From assembly GCF_050596425.1 (NCBI RefSeq), contig NZ_CP192292.1, positions 1,550,001 through 1,614,000 of the forward strand: a stretch of 64,000 nucleotides of DNA. The letters run 5' to 3'. The notes beneath the pieces were generated by a model that saw only the letters and a list, made by a program, of their open reading frames with translations, was not told the DNA's origin and made no database searches. This document shows positions 1 to 9,500 of the stretch, one piece after another (positions within the stretch are counted from its first letter, which is position 1; each line of letters starts with the position of its first letter). Source of the stretch: G963665925 sp050596425 (GTDB taxonomy: Bacteria > Bacillota > Clostridia > Peptostreptococcales > Acidaminobacteraceae). Made by a program: the position numbers and the translations under genes.

Positions 1-1
1 A

Positions 2-1846
2 GAGTTGTTCGCCCAAGAGGTTGAAATTAATTATCCTGGACAGATTAATATTGTCAGCTCTATGAAGACAAATGTGACAAATTATACTGATCCCAAGGAC
101 CCGAGAGTTGCGAGCGAACATGCCCAATTGCTTAATATTAAGAGCGCTGAAATAAAAAACACAGGGATGCTTTCTTCTTTTGAAACAGTGCACTCAAAAA
201 TCAACCTTGCTTGTGGATCTACACACAAGGCCGTGAGTTTGCCAAAAGTTACAGTGAAGAAAAATCCTGTTCATTCCGATGAGGCAGGCGTTTACAGCCT
301 CATGTTCTCAGGACAGGAGAGGCTCAAGCTATTGAAGCATAACGTCTATTCAGATGGCATTCGGGAAGATAACCCACTTAAACGAGTGGTGGATCTTCTT
401 GATGAAGTGGTGGACTTGTCCTTTGATGCCCTTCTTGATCATCAGATCGAGCATTTGAAAAAATACTGGGATACTTCAGACATTGTCATAAGAGGCAATG
501 ACATGGATCAACTGTCGATCCGCTTTAATATGTATCAGTTGTATCAGTCGGTTGGGAGAGACCGCTACAGCAATATATCTGCCAAGGGCCTTTCCGGTGA
601 AGGGTATGAAGGACATTATTTTTGGGATACAGAAATCTATGTCCTGCCAACATTCCAGTTAAGCCAAAACAATATAGCAAAGAATTTGTTGATGTACAGA
701 TACAATCAACTGGACGCAGCGAGGGAAAGGGCCAGACAACTGGGCCATAAACGGGGCGTTAAATTCCCTTGGAGGACAATATCAGGAATAGAGTGTTCCG
801 CATATTATCCAGCAGGTACGGCTCAATATCATATAAATGGTGATGTCGCCCATGCCTTCATTCAACATTATATCTTTGGTGAAGACCTTGACTTTATGAA
901 AGACTATGGGGCTGAAGTGCTTCTTGAAACGGCAGTTTTGTGGCTTGAAATAGGACACTTTCATAATGATCTGTTTAAAATTGATGCTGTGACAGGTCCT
1001 GATGAATACACAGCCATAGTCAATAACAACTACTACACAAATGCCCTAGCAAAACATAATTTGGAATGGGCTGTTAAAATCCATGACCTGTTAAAAGCAG
1101 ATGACCCTCATGCACTGGAAGACCTTTTAAAAAGGCTGGACATTCATAAAGAGGATATTGCTAAGATGGATGAAGCGGCAAAAAAAATGTTTTTGCCTCA
1201 TGATGATGCCCTGGGTATAGACATGCAGGATGACAGTTTTTTAAGTAAAAAAGTTTGGGATTTCGAAAAGACACCGAAGGATCATTATCCTTTATTGCTA
1301 CATTACCATCCTTTAACCATATACCGCTATCAAGTTCTAAAACAGCCTGATACAGTGCTTGCACACTTTTTACTGGAAGAATACACAGATCTGGAAACAA
1401 TGAAAAAATCCTATGATTACTATGAAGAAATTACCACTCATGACTCGTCACTTTCGCCATGTATATATGGCATAATGGCCTCAAGGGTGGGCTACAGGGA
1501 AAAAGCTTATAAGTTCTTTGGCGATGCCTTAAAACTGGATCTGAAAAACACACATGGCAACACAAAAGATGGTCTTCATATGGCCAATTTAGCTGGCTCG
1601 GCCCTATCTATGATATATGGTTTTGCGGGACTCCGGGTTCAGGAGAAAGGCATTGGTTTGAGACCCTGGTTGCCTGATGTTTGGAAGGGGTTTGACTTCA
1701 AAATTGTCTTTAAGGGTCGGACGTTAAAGATACAGATCGATGAAAGACTCAGGATTGATCTTTTAGAGGGGCAACCGCTAGAAATCGAAATTTATAACAA
1801 GAGGGTTGAAGTTAAGGACACTCTTGTGGTTGACCTCAAGTCGTAA
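2..1846 (+). CDS. Family 65 glycoside phosphorylase, 5' end outside window
   Basis: The protein belongs to glycoside hydrolase family 65, whose bacterial members mostly split alpha-linked glucose disaccharides with phosphate to give beta-glucose 1-phosphate in the cytoplasm. The reading frame is open from the first bases, and family members are usually about 750-780 residues, so roughly 150 N-terminal residues (much of the beta-sandwich domain) lie upstream. Visible marks are the substrate-site motif GHYFWDTEIYVLPTF, the general-acid motif VTGPDEY (Glu codon at 1004), THDSSLSPC, the Lys-Gln pair LKQPD, and HGNTKDGLHMANLAG near the phosphate site. The latter support a phosphorylase rather than a hydrolase. 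Sequence alone does not settle the disaccharide (kojibiose, maltose, trehalose or nigerose). No beta-phosphoglucomutase follows; the next gene is a MarR regulator. The stop codon abuts that gene's -35 box. Confidence 0.9.
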   Translation, partial: ELFAQEVEINYPGQINIVSSMKTNVTNYTDPKDPRVASEHAQLLNIKSAEIKNTGMLSSFETVHSKINLACGSTHKAVSLPKVTVKKNPVHSDEAGVYSLMFSGQERLKLLKHNVYSDGIREDNPLKRVVDLLDEVVDLSFDALLDHQIEHLKKYWDTSDIVIRGNDMDQLSIRFNMYQLYQSVGRDRYSNISAKGLSGEGYEGHYFWDTEIYVLPTFQLSQNNIAKNLLMYRYNQLDAARERARQLGHKRGVKFPWRTISGIECSAYYPAGTAQYHINGDVAHAFIQHYIFGEDLDFMKDYGAEVLLETAVLWLEIGHFHNDLFKIDAVTGPDEYTAIVNNNYYTNALAKHNLEWAVKIHDLLKADDPHALEDLLKRLDIHKEDIAKMDEAAKKMFLPHDDALGIDMQDDSFLSKKVWDFEKTPKDHYPLLLHYHPLTIYRYQVLKQPDTVLAHFLLEEYTDLETMKKSYDYYEEITTHDSSLSPCIYGIMASRVGYREKAYKFFGDALKLDLKNTHGNTKDGLHMANLAGSALSMIYGFAGLRVQEKGIGLRPWLPDVWKGFDFKIVFKGRTLKIQIDERLRIDLLEGQPLEIEIYNKRVEVKDTLVVDLKS

Positions 1847-1876
1847 TTGACAAGAAGTTTTATATCAAACTATAAT
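1847..1876 (+). promoter_or_regulatory. Consensus-like promoter for the MarR gene
   Basis: TTGACA (1847-1852) and TATAAT (1871-1876) are separated by 18 bases. The -35 box begins directly after the upstream TAA stop. A start site six to seven bases past the -10 box falls on the A of ATG at 1883, so the transcript would have little or no leader. Confidence 0.75.
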
Positions 1877-1882
1877 AAGGGT

Positions 1883-2314
1883 ATGAAAATAGACAACACA
1901 TTATCACTTGTTAGCAATTTGAGGGAGTCCATTAATAGGGCCCTTGTTAAAGAAATGAACACACAGGGCATTGAAGGGCTTGTCACATCACATGGTGACA
2001 TACTTACGAAGTTGTTTAAGCATGGAGAGTTGCCAAAGAGTCAAATCGCCGTGAGTATTCAAAAGGATAAGTCGACTGTGACAACTCTAATCAACAAACT
2101 TATCAGCCTTGATTATGTTCAGACAAGAAAAAACCCTCAAGACAGCAGGTCCATACTGGTGTCTCTTACAGATAAGGGGCGTGCTTTAAAACCAAGTTTT
2201 ATGGAAATATCAGAACGTGTTTTCGAGGCCCTGTTTAAAGATATTGATGAAAGGGAGAAACAGGCTTTTAGAAAGACTCTAAAAAAAATGCTTGAAAACA
2301 TGGAGGCTTACTAA
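1883..2314 (+). CDS. MarR-family transcriptional regulator
   Basis: This is a 143-residue winged-helix repressor of the MarR type, a dimer that binds palindromic DNA and is usually released by small ligands. The helix-turn-helix and wing are visible in SQIAVSIQKDKSTVTTLINK followed by LDYVQTRKNPQDSRSILVSLTDKG, including the wing motif DxR. The frame is also open upstream to a TTG at 1847, but that TTG is part of a consensus -35 hexamer, so the ATG at 1883 is preferred. It has only AAGGG one base upstream, which fits a leaderless message. The target is unknown; the flanking glycoside phosphorylase and the divergent region are candidates only by position. It ends at a shared bidirectional terminator. 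Confidence 0.85.
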   Translation: MKIDNTLSLVSNLRESINRALVKEMNTQGIEGLVTSHGDILTKLFKHGELPKSQIAVSIQKDKSTVTTLINKLISLDYVQTRKNPQDSRSILVSLTDKGRALKPSFMEISERVFEALFKDIDEREKQAFRKTLKKMLENMEAY

Positions 2315-2373
2315 ATACCCCCTAAATTAAAGACTATGAATTAATGCTTGTGCATATTTTGGTTTTAAAAAAG

Positions 2374-2406
2374 AAAACCGCTGAAAGAAATTTCAGCGGT
2401 TTTTTT
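2374..2406. terminator. Bidirectional terminator between convergent genes
   Basis: Stem AAAACCGCTGAAA (2374-2386) with loop GAAA and the exact complement at 2391-2403, followed by a T run. The A run on the left arm makes it work on the minus strand too. It separates the MarR gene from the SLH protein gene. Confidence 0.9.
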
Positions 2407-2419
2407 ATGCAGTGGACGT

Positions 2420-5308
2420 CTATTTAAGTGCATTGAGAATGTTCATTGCATACTTAATCGTGTAGTCAATTTGTGCGCTTACCTGTGGCCAGAAACGGTC
2501 CTCGGTGATGCCCGTAACGACAGAATGATCATAACATAGGTATCCCACAGCTTGGGTGTAGGCATCTTCAATCATGTCCTCATCTAAGAAATAGTTTGAT
2601 TTCTCCTGAGTCACGTCATCGTTAAGATCCATATTCATTGCCAGTAGGGTTCTAAAGAACATATGGGTCATTTCCTCTCGGGTAATAACCTGGTTGGGAT
2701 TGAATTTTCGGTCAACTGATGCTGACACAATCCCATACTGGAAGGCTCTTATAGCAATTTCATCGTCGGTATCAGTGAATATGCTATGCTGGAAATTTCC
2801 CGCAACTTCGGGCATATTTAAATCATAAACATCTAAGCAAAGTTTAGCCATTTCAATTCTTGTGATCCCTCGTCGATAGTTTGTCTTGAAAGCATCTTGA
2901 ATAAGATTTAGGTTATCAGCTTCATCAAGGGCGATAAGGGTTTCATTAGAAGGTCTTTTATTGGCATCGAGTGAGGTGTAATCTTCTTTTAGCGCCTTTA
3001 TAAGCTCACTTTGGTCCTCTTTTTTCACTTGATCACTTTGTTCAACAAGGGCCTCCTGAGCAATAGGCTCAGACGATTCAATGACTTGACCATGGTTGTC
3101 ATAAAGCCTTAGTTCAGATGTCTTACCATCGGCATATACAACCATTGTGTCTTCTAGTTCGCCATCAAAAGAAGTCACTTTAAATTCAATGCGTGATACA
3201 AAATTTGCTTCAATGGCCCTGTCATTATTCGTTGTTCGAGCCACCCTAAGGGTGTTGAAATTACGGTCAGTGAGTTTGCTAGAAGCTTCAGTAATGTCAA
3301 TATAATGGTCAATATCCACTACTTTGCCATCGCTATCATGTGTTTCTGATGTCTTTTTAAATGTCTTAAATGTGTTATAGCGAATAGAGCTGTTTCTTCT
3401 CTCTCGTTCTAAATTTTCAAAGGCTTCACTTTCTTCTTTGTATTCACCAGAATTCAAAAGATCTTTTAAACTTGTACGGCGCTCATCTTCAAAGGCCATT
3501 TCGGTTTCAACAAAATCATAAGGAATACTGATGCTTGTGATTTCAATTTTATAGTCTGAATCGAGAACACTTTTATAACCATAGAGTAGATCTTCTTTTG
3601 CAATAAAATAGGGTAGGGGCTCATACTTCATATTGAGTCCGATTACAGCATAAGAAGGGAGTTCAATCTTTTCAGCCATATCTTGGATCTCAACAGGTAT
3701 TGTGTCAAAATGATTGCTGTCTTTTGTCTCAATGCGTATAATGGCATCGCCAGCGGCCTTGCCTTCGAACTCTCCATCATCATTAATAGAAATGAGCTTT
3801 GTGTTGCTTGTAGACCAGTCCACGTCATCCACTAAGATTTTTGATGAGAGGGAAGCCTTTTTTAAGATGTGATCAAGTTGTCCGGTCTGACCCCTATAGA
3901 TCACAAATCGACCACTTTCCTTATCTCGTATAAGTGTATCTTCAACAATGTCAACAGCTTTTAAGTTTGATTTAACTTCAAATGTTGTTTTAACAGAAAT
4001 ATCATTTTCGGTAGAGACAACAAAAGTGTACCGGCCTTCGTCATAGCAGGTGATTTCAAAATATCCGTCATTCTTGCGAACATCACTGTCACCGCCATAC
4101 AATTCGTAATCAATTCTATCCTCAGTGGTATCAAGGGGTTGAAGTGAGTATTCCAGCATAATGGTTTCCCCTGCTTGAAGCGTGTCAGTGTGTTCGCCAA
4201 GTCTTATGCTTATGGGTTCAATCACAAGTTCTCCATTATATACAGCGCTTACAAGGGCTGTTTTTGAATGGTCACCATCCACTGAAGTGGCTGTTATATT
4301 GACCATGCCATCTTTTTTTACAGTGATGAGGCCACTTGCATTGACTGTGGCAATTTTGCTATTGCTGGACTTCCATTTTATTTCATTATTCAGTGGGGTT
4401 TGCCCTTCAAGTCTTGGTATGAGCTGGGCAGTTAACTGATAAGTGTTTTGAGGGGTATCGATTGTGATTCGGTTTTCAGAAAGTTCGATATCCTTCACCA
4501 TAGACTCGACAGTTATTTTATGGGTGTCAGATTGCTCCCCATCCAGGGTGTAAACTGTCACATAGCCTGTTCCAGGCTTTATGCCTTCGACCAGACCCTT
4601 TTTGCTTACTGATATATGGTCAGTGGATTTCCAGTAGACATCTTTTTCAAAGGCGTTCTCTGGAAGAACTTTGGCACTTAATTGAGCGGTTTCACCGACG
4701 AGAAGGGTATCGACACCATCTTCAATGGTGACACCATAGACCACTTTTTCGACGGTCACTTGCTTAAAATCTTTTCTGTGACTGTCCTTGGTTTCTACAT
4801 AAACATAGGCAGTGCCTTCACCAACCGCTGTGACCACGCCAGACTTGTCGACTTTAATGACTTTTGCATCCGAGGTGGAGTATGTAACGTCAGTCACTAG
4901 GGGGGCATCTAGGTTGGGGACCGGCTGAACGATATAATCGGTTGTCATGGTTTCGCCAACCTCCATATCGTTTTTGGGAAGAATAAGTTCAACAGATTGC
5001 ACAGTCGGTTTTACACTGATGTAAACACTGCCCGCATGAACAGATGCACCATAATTAGATTCATAAGTAACAGTTGCAAAGCCTTTGTCAACGGCTGTGA
5101 TTATACCATCTTTAACAGTTACAATAGATGAATTAGACGAAGTCCACTTGATGTCTTCATCGAGTTCTTCGTCATTGTCCTCATATAGTTTGGCACTTAG
5201 GCCTAAGCTTTCGCCTACATAGAGCTCATAAGTGGTTAGTTCCCCAAAACTTGCCACAGGAGCGATCATAAGCAGTATCAAAAAAATAAAAGTCAATCGG
5301 TACTTCAT
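2420..5308 (-). CDS. Secreted surface protein with Big_2 Ig-like repeats and C-terminal SLH region
   Basis: The 962-residue protein has a signal peptide (MKYRLTFIFLILLMIAPVAS), so it is exported. About six bacterial Ig-like (Big_2) repeats fill residues 25 to 540, each ending in a pattern such as WTSSNSSIVTV...G.I.A...G.A.VT. A less clear region (about 540-780) contains an acidic stretch. The C-terminal ~170 residues look like SLH modules (ITRIEMAKLCLDVYD, FNPNQVITREEMTHMFF), which anchor proteins to cell-wall polymers. The ATG at 5308 is chosen because GAGAGG lies upstream at a usable distance and the signal peptide starts there; an in-frame ATG at 5326 has no ribosome binding site. It is a single-gene unit convergent with the MarR gene. 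The ligand or adhesion partner cannot be told. The SLH copies are degenerate, so anchoring is likely but not certain. Confidence 0.85.
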   Translation of the reverse strand: MKYRLTFIFLILLMIAPVASFGELTTYELYVGESLGLSAKLYEDNDEELDEDIKWTSSNSSIVTVKDGIITAVDKGFATVTYESNYGASVHAGSVYISVKPTVQSVELILPKNDMEVGETMTTDYIVQPVPNLDAPLVTDVTYSTSDAKVIKVDKSGVVTAVGEGTAYVYVETKDSHRKDFKQVTVEKVVYGVTIEDGVDTLLVGETAQLSAKVLPENAFEKDVYWKSTDHISVSKKGLVEGIKPGTGYVTVYTLDGEQSDTHKITVESMVKDIELSENRITIDTPQNTYQLTAQLIPRLEGQTPLNNEIKWKSSNSKIATVNASGLITVKKDGMVNITATSVDGDHSKTALVSAVYNGELVIEPISIRLGEHTDTLQAGETIMLEYSLQPLDTTEDRIDYELYGGDSDVRKNDGYFEITCYDEGRYTFVVSTENDISVKTTFEVKSNLKAVDIVEDTLIRDKESGRFVIYRGQTGQLDHILKKASLSSKILVDDVDWSTSNTKLISINDDGEFEGKAAGDAIIRIETKDSNHFDTIPVEIQDMAEKIELPSYAVIGLNMKYEPLPYFIAKEDLLYGYKSVLDSDYKIEITSISIPYDFVETEMAFEDERRTSLKDLLNSGEYKEESEAFENLERERRNSSIRYNTFKTFKKTSETHDSDGKVVDIDHYIDITEASSKLTDRNFNTLRVARTTNNDRAIEANFVSRIEFKVTSFDGELEDTMVVYADGKTSELRLYDNHGQVIESSEPIAQEALVEQSDQVKKEDQSELIKALKEDYTSLDANKRPSNETLIALDEADNLNLIQDAFKTNYRRGITRIEMAKLCLDVYDLNMPEVAGNFQHSIFTDTDDEIAIRAFQYGIVSASVDRKFNPNQVITREEMTHMFFRTLLAMNMDLNDDVTQEKSNYFLDEDMIEDAYTQAVGYLCYDHSVVTGITEDRFWPQVSAQIDYTIKYAMNILNALK

Positions 5309-5494
5309 TTCACACCAGCCTCTCATTAAAATGAGTATTTTCTCTATTTATCCTATGGATTGAATATACCATAACTGGAGACTTTTTTACAGATTGTCTG
5401 TTATATTGAAATGAAAAGGAAATCTTACTCTAAGAGCCTGTAATCTCAAAGGCGCCGGCAATCAAAAACTTTTATGTGAAAGGAACGGAGGATT

Positions 5495-5522
5495 GTTAAT
5501 CCAGGCGCTTGCAAAATTACAG
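5495..5522 (-). repeat. Intergenic repeat copy A (core ATTTTGCAAGCGCCT)
   Basis: Read on the minus strand this is CTGTAATTTTGCAAGCGCCT followed by GGATTAAC. Four similar copies occur at 5697, 22131 (minus), 51924 and 52630. It points towards the SLH gene and is an inverted partner of copy B. Confidence 0.7.
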
Positions 5523-5528
5523 ATATAA

Positions 5529-5592
5529 CCCCTTGCTATACCGTATATAGAATTAATAATTCTTAAATCTCTATATATGGTATAGCAAGGGG
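5529..5592. repeat. 22-bp near-perfect inverted repeat
   Basis: The left arm (5529-5550, starting CCCCTTGCTATACC) and right arm (5571-5592, ending GGTATAGCAAGGGG) are complementary at 21 of 22 positions around a 20-base AT-rich centre. There is no T run, so it is not a standard terminator. It sits between repeat copies A and B in the roughly 460-bp gap between two divergent genes. No ORF is credible here. Confidence 0.85.
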
Positions 5593-5696
5593 CTTGAATG
5601 ATATTTTCAAGTTGCTCAATCGATATGCTCCAAGGTCGTCATTCGTTAAACATCCATTATTAAGCAACCATATATGGTAAATAGGTGGTCAAATTT

Positions 5697-5723
5697 TGTA
5701 ATTTTACAAGCGTCTCATAAAAA
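5697..5723 (+). repeat. Intergenic repeat copy B (TGTAATTTTACAAGCGTCT)
   Basis: Second copy of the dispersed repeat, inverted relative to copy A. It ends about 15 bases before an extended -10 box (TGCTAAAAT, 5728-5736) that probably starts the lipoprotein transcript, so it may lie near -30 to -50 of that promoter. Confidence 0.7.
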
Positions 5724-5768
5724 ATTGTGCTAAAATTATGGAACATATATAAGAAAAGGGGCATGACA

Positions 5769-6347
5769 ATGAAGACAAAAAAGTGGATCACAGGACTTTT
5801 AATTTTAACAATTTTGATTGGCGTATCTGGGTGTACTAAAATTCAGAGTCAAATCAAAGATTTCAAAGCTGAAACCATTGGACTGGCAAGGACATTTTCT
5901 GTCTATGATGATTTCGGAAATGTCACTATGACCGTGAGTGGCAAGAACACAGACATACAGCCATCAGAAGTTGAAAATGTCTTGCTTATAACAATCGATG
6001 GAAGCACATGGCAACATGTTGGATCATCCATGGTGGCTGCCGAGCAGGGCCTTGAAAACATAGTCAACACTTATGAGTTAAAAACAGAGATTGACACATC
6101 GGGGGATGCCAGCTTGTTCACAGGCTTAGACAGAAAGGTCAATAATTTTATGGCAGGTATGACTGGCCTGGATAGGGTTCTGATTGTAAAAAATCAGTCT
6201 GGCGTTATTGTGGGCGTTTATGAAGGCAACAAGGTCTTTGTAGAAGACAGTTCGCTTCCAAACACGACGAAAATACTGATAGACGGCAAACGACTTCATA
6301 TCTATCGTTCAGATTTTGAAATATTTGAGCAAAAAATGCTCCAGTAA
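5769..6347 (+). CDS. Putative lipoprotein, DUF5052-like
   Basis: The 192-residue product starts with a lipoprotein signal (MKTKKWITGLLILTILIGVSGC, lipobox VSGC), so it should be anchored by its Cys to the outer face of the membrane. The mature part is a compact beta-rich domain with SVYDDFGNVTMTVSG and LLITIDGSTWQHVGSS, which recall the DUF5052 lipoproteins of Clostridia; this is family resemblance from memory and no function is known. The ATG at 5769 is preferred since AAGGGG (5756-5761) stands seven bases upstream; the ATG at 5763 is too close. It is a single-gene unit with an extended -10 promoter and its own terminator. Confidence 0.75.
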   Translation: MKTKKWITGLLILTILIGVSGCTKIQSQIKDFKAETIGLARTFSVYDDFGNVTMTVSGKNTDIQPSEVENVLLITIDGSTWQHVGSSMVAAEQGLENIVNTYELKTEIDTSGDASLFTGLDRKVNNFMAGMTGLDRVLIVKNQSGVIVGVYEGNKVFVEDSSLPNTTKILIDGKRLHIYRSDFEIFEQKMLQ

Positions 6348-6372
6348 CCATTTTATAAGTTCATAGAGCGGT

Positions 6373-6399
6373 AGGGTCTAGTCAAAACGACTAGACCCT
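6373..6399 (+). terminator. Terminator after the lipoprotein gene
   Basis: GGGTCTAGTC (6374-6383) pairs with GACTAGACCC (6389-6398) around AAAAC, followed by a T-rich tail. Confidence 0.85.
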
Positions 6400-6496
6400 T
6401 TATTTGTTTTCTTAGCTCAAAGCCTTAAAATGATTTCAAATAGCACGAAACAGCCTATATTTAGACCGATTCCTTATCAATTAGATTTAGAAAATA

Positions 6497-6505
6497 TGGT
6501 ATACT
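6497..6505 (+). promoter_or_regulatory. Extended -10 promoter of the signalling operon
   Basis: TGGTATACT (TG at 6497-6498, -10 TATACT at 6500-6505) with no good -35 box. A start near 6512 gives a leader of about 65 bases. Confidence 0.5.
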
Positions 6506-6578
6506 CGTTAAGGCATTCGACAAGATGCTACAATTTTTGCTTTATGGGGGAACATAGTAAACAGTATGAGGTGTGAGA

Positions 6579-9500
6579 ATGTCATTTATTAGAAATATGA
6601 AACTCAAAAGAAAAATGATGTTTGGATTTTCTATGTCTATTGTGCTGATGTTAATTGCTCTTGGCTTTGCCATATTTGGATTATCCAGTAACAATGAAGA
6701 TGTAAAAATGGTGAACATAATATCAGAGGAAGCCAACATGGCTGCCTTAATTCAGAAGGAACTTCTTGAAAGTCAGAAGGTTTTTAAAACCTTTCAATTA
6801 ACGGGAGATGTCAATCTTCAGCATCAGTTCACAAGTCATAAAGACAACATGATGCGATATTTACAATCACTTAAAGAGATAAACGTGAACGAAGAGCGTA
6901 AGGCTTACATTTCTGATTTAGAAGTGGCTATGTATGATTACAGCGATGGTTTTGCCTTTTACAAGACCCTGGATGAATCGCGACTCGACCACTATGAGAC
7001 AGTGGGACAATATGGGGTCGATATTATTGAAGCCCTACGCCGAATGTCGAATACAGCCCATGATCTATCTGAAGAAGAAGTGCAAATGAATGTTGGAAAG
7101 GGGCTTGAAAGTATTTTGCTCGCTCGACTGAGCGCGATGAAATATTTTACGTTTCATGAAGAGGCGGATTATCAAGCTTATCAAGAAGCCTTCAAGAGCC
7201 TAGACGATCATATTGAAAATCTTTCCGTGGTACAGAGAAATTTGAATTATAAATCAGATTTTGCTCTTGCAAAAAGAAATACAGGTCTTTATGGAGAGGG
7301 CATGATCTCCATCCATAACATCATTGTCAAATTAGATGACCAAATTGATTTAATGGAAACAAAAGAAGTGGAAATCAGTGATGCCATTACAAAAATTGGA
7401 CGATCAGTCTTGAATGAACAAAGTCAGTTTGAGACAGCCGTAGAAAAGAAATTTACGACCTTTACATCCATGGCCATGTTCATATCCCTTGTGGCCATTC
7501 TTGTGGCAACGGGCATAGCTTCCTGGATACTGCGTTTGGTACTCGTTCCAATAGAATCGCTTAGGAAGACCTTTGAAAGCATCTCTAGTGGCGATGTGGA
7601 TATGAACTTCAGACTTTCAGAATCCAGCGAAGATGAAATTGGTCTTATGGCGAGAGCCTTTAACAAATTTATGGTTAACCTCAAAGCCATTATGGATGAT
7701 GTCAATTATCAAAACTGGTCAAAGACAGCGCAAAATGAGTTGACCAGTATTATTAGGGAACAAGAAGACATGGTTGCCTTGTCTCAAAATGTGCTTACAT
7801 ATCTTTGTCATTATATCAATGCCCAAGTTGGGACCCTGTATCTGTGTTCAGAAAAGGATGATCTATCACTTGTGGCCACATATGCTTATAAAAATAGAAA
7901 GGGCTTACAGGAAACCATCTCATTTGGAGATGGACTTGTTGGACAAAGTGCCCTTGAAAAGAAGACGTTTATCATTGAAGAGCTTCCAGAGGACTATATG
8001 GCTGTTCAATCAGGTCTTGGAAGTTCGCAACCTACAAGTATTGCAGTTGTACCATGTGTTCATGAAGGACAGGTCAGATGTGTCATTGAACTGGGAACAC
8101 TAAGTCCCATGACGCAAAAGGAACTGAAATTGTTAGAGCTTCTCAGTGAGAGCATTGCTATTGCCCTTCATTCTACTGATGTGCGAATAAAAATGAAAGA
8201 ACTCCTTGATAAAACAGTTCACCAATCAGAAGAGCTCCAAATGCAACAAGAAGAGTTGCGCCAAAGCAATGAGGAACTTGAAGAACAGACTCGTGCTCTA
8301 AAGACATCTGAAAAGAGATTGCAGACCCAGCAAGAAGAACTGCGGGTTTCCAACGAAGAGCTTGAAGAAAGAACCAAGCAGTTGGAAGAACAGAAGAAGG
8401 TGCTTGATGGCAGCAACAAAGAACTCATATCAAAACAAAGAGAAATTATGGAGAAGGCTGAAGCCTTAGAACTGGCCAACACATATAAATCGGAGTTCTT
8501 GGCCAATATGTCTCATGAACTAAGAACACCGCTTAACAGCATACTGGTTCTTTCACAGCTTTTATCAGATCGTGATGATGAAAGCCCACTGACTCAAAAA
8601 GAAAAAGAGTTTGCCCATACCATTAACACATCAGGACGTGACTTATTAACCCTTATCAATGACATTCTTGATTTGTCAAAAGTTGAAGCGGGACATTTGG
8701 ACATTCACGCAGATAAGATAATGTTAGAAGACCTACTGGCGGAAAGTGAAAATATGTTTTCCACGATGGCTGACATGAAATCAATAGAGTTTAAAACGAA
8801 GCTTGGTGATGGATTACCAGAATCCATCGTTTCTGATGTGATTCGAATCCAGCAAATTATAAAAAACTTGGTTTCCAATGCCATTAAGTTTACAGACAAA
8901 GGAGAAGTGACCCTTGTCCTAAGACGACCAAGTGATGAGGAATGTGCCATGACCCATGTTAGCCATGATCAGCATATTGCTATAGAAGTCGCTGATACAG
9001 GTATAGGCATAGCTAAAGATAAGCAACACCTTATATTTGAAGCCTTTAGGCAAACAGATGGCACCACCAGTCGAAAATATGGCGGGACGGGACTCGGCCT
9101 AACCATATCAAGAGAGCTGGCTCACTTACTCGGGGGGCGGATTCTTCTCGAGAGTGAAGAAGGTTCAGGCAGTCAGTTTGTACTGCTCTTACCGATGACC
9201 CCGGATTATAAAGAAGATAAATCTTTGATAGTTGAAAGGGATAAAAGGGAAAACACAATCGCCGCTGACCTTGAAGCATTCGGTCATGAGCAACATGTAG
9301 ACCAAGGTGCAAAACTTCTTATTATAGAAGATGATGAAAACTTTGCTAATATCTTATCGGACCTATCAGAAGAAAAGGGCTTTGATTGTATTACAGCCCA
9401 TACTGGTCAAGACGGTCTAAAAATGGCTCGTGAAATGGGTCCGTCAGCCATTATACTTGACCTGGGACTTCCAGATATGGATGGTATGGATCTTGCAGAA

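Noticed and set aside
5495..5723. Miniature transposon (MITE) with terminal inverted repeats
   Set aside because: The ends are inverted and there is inner dyad symmetry, but no target-site duplication is visible, no transposase occurs in the window, and the other copies are single ends. It is kept only as a repeat.
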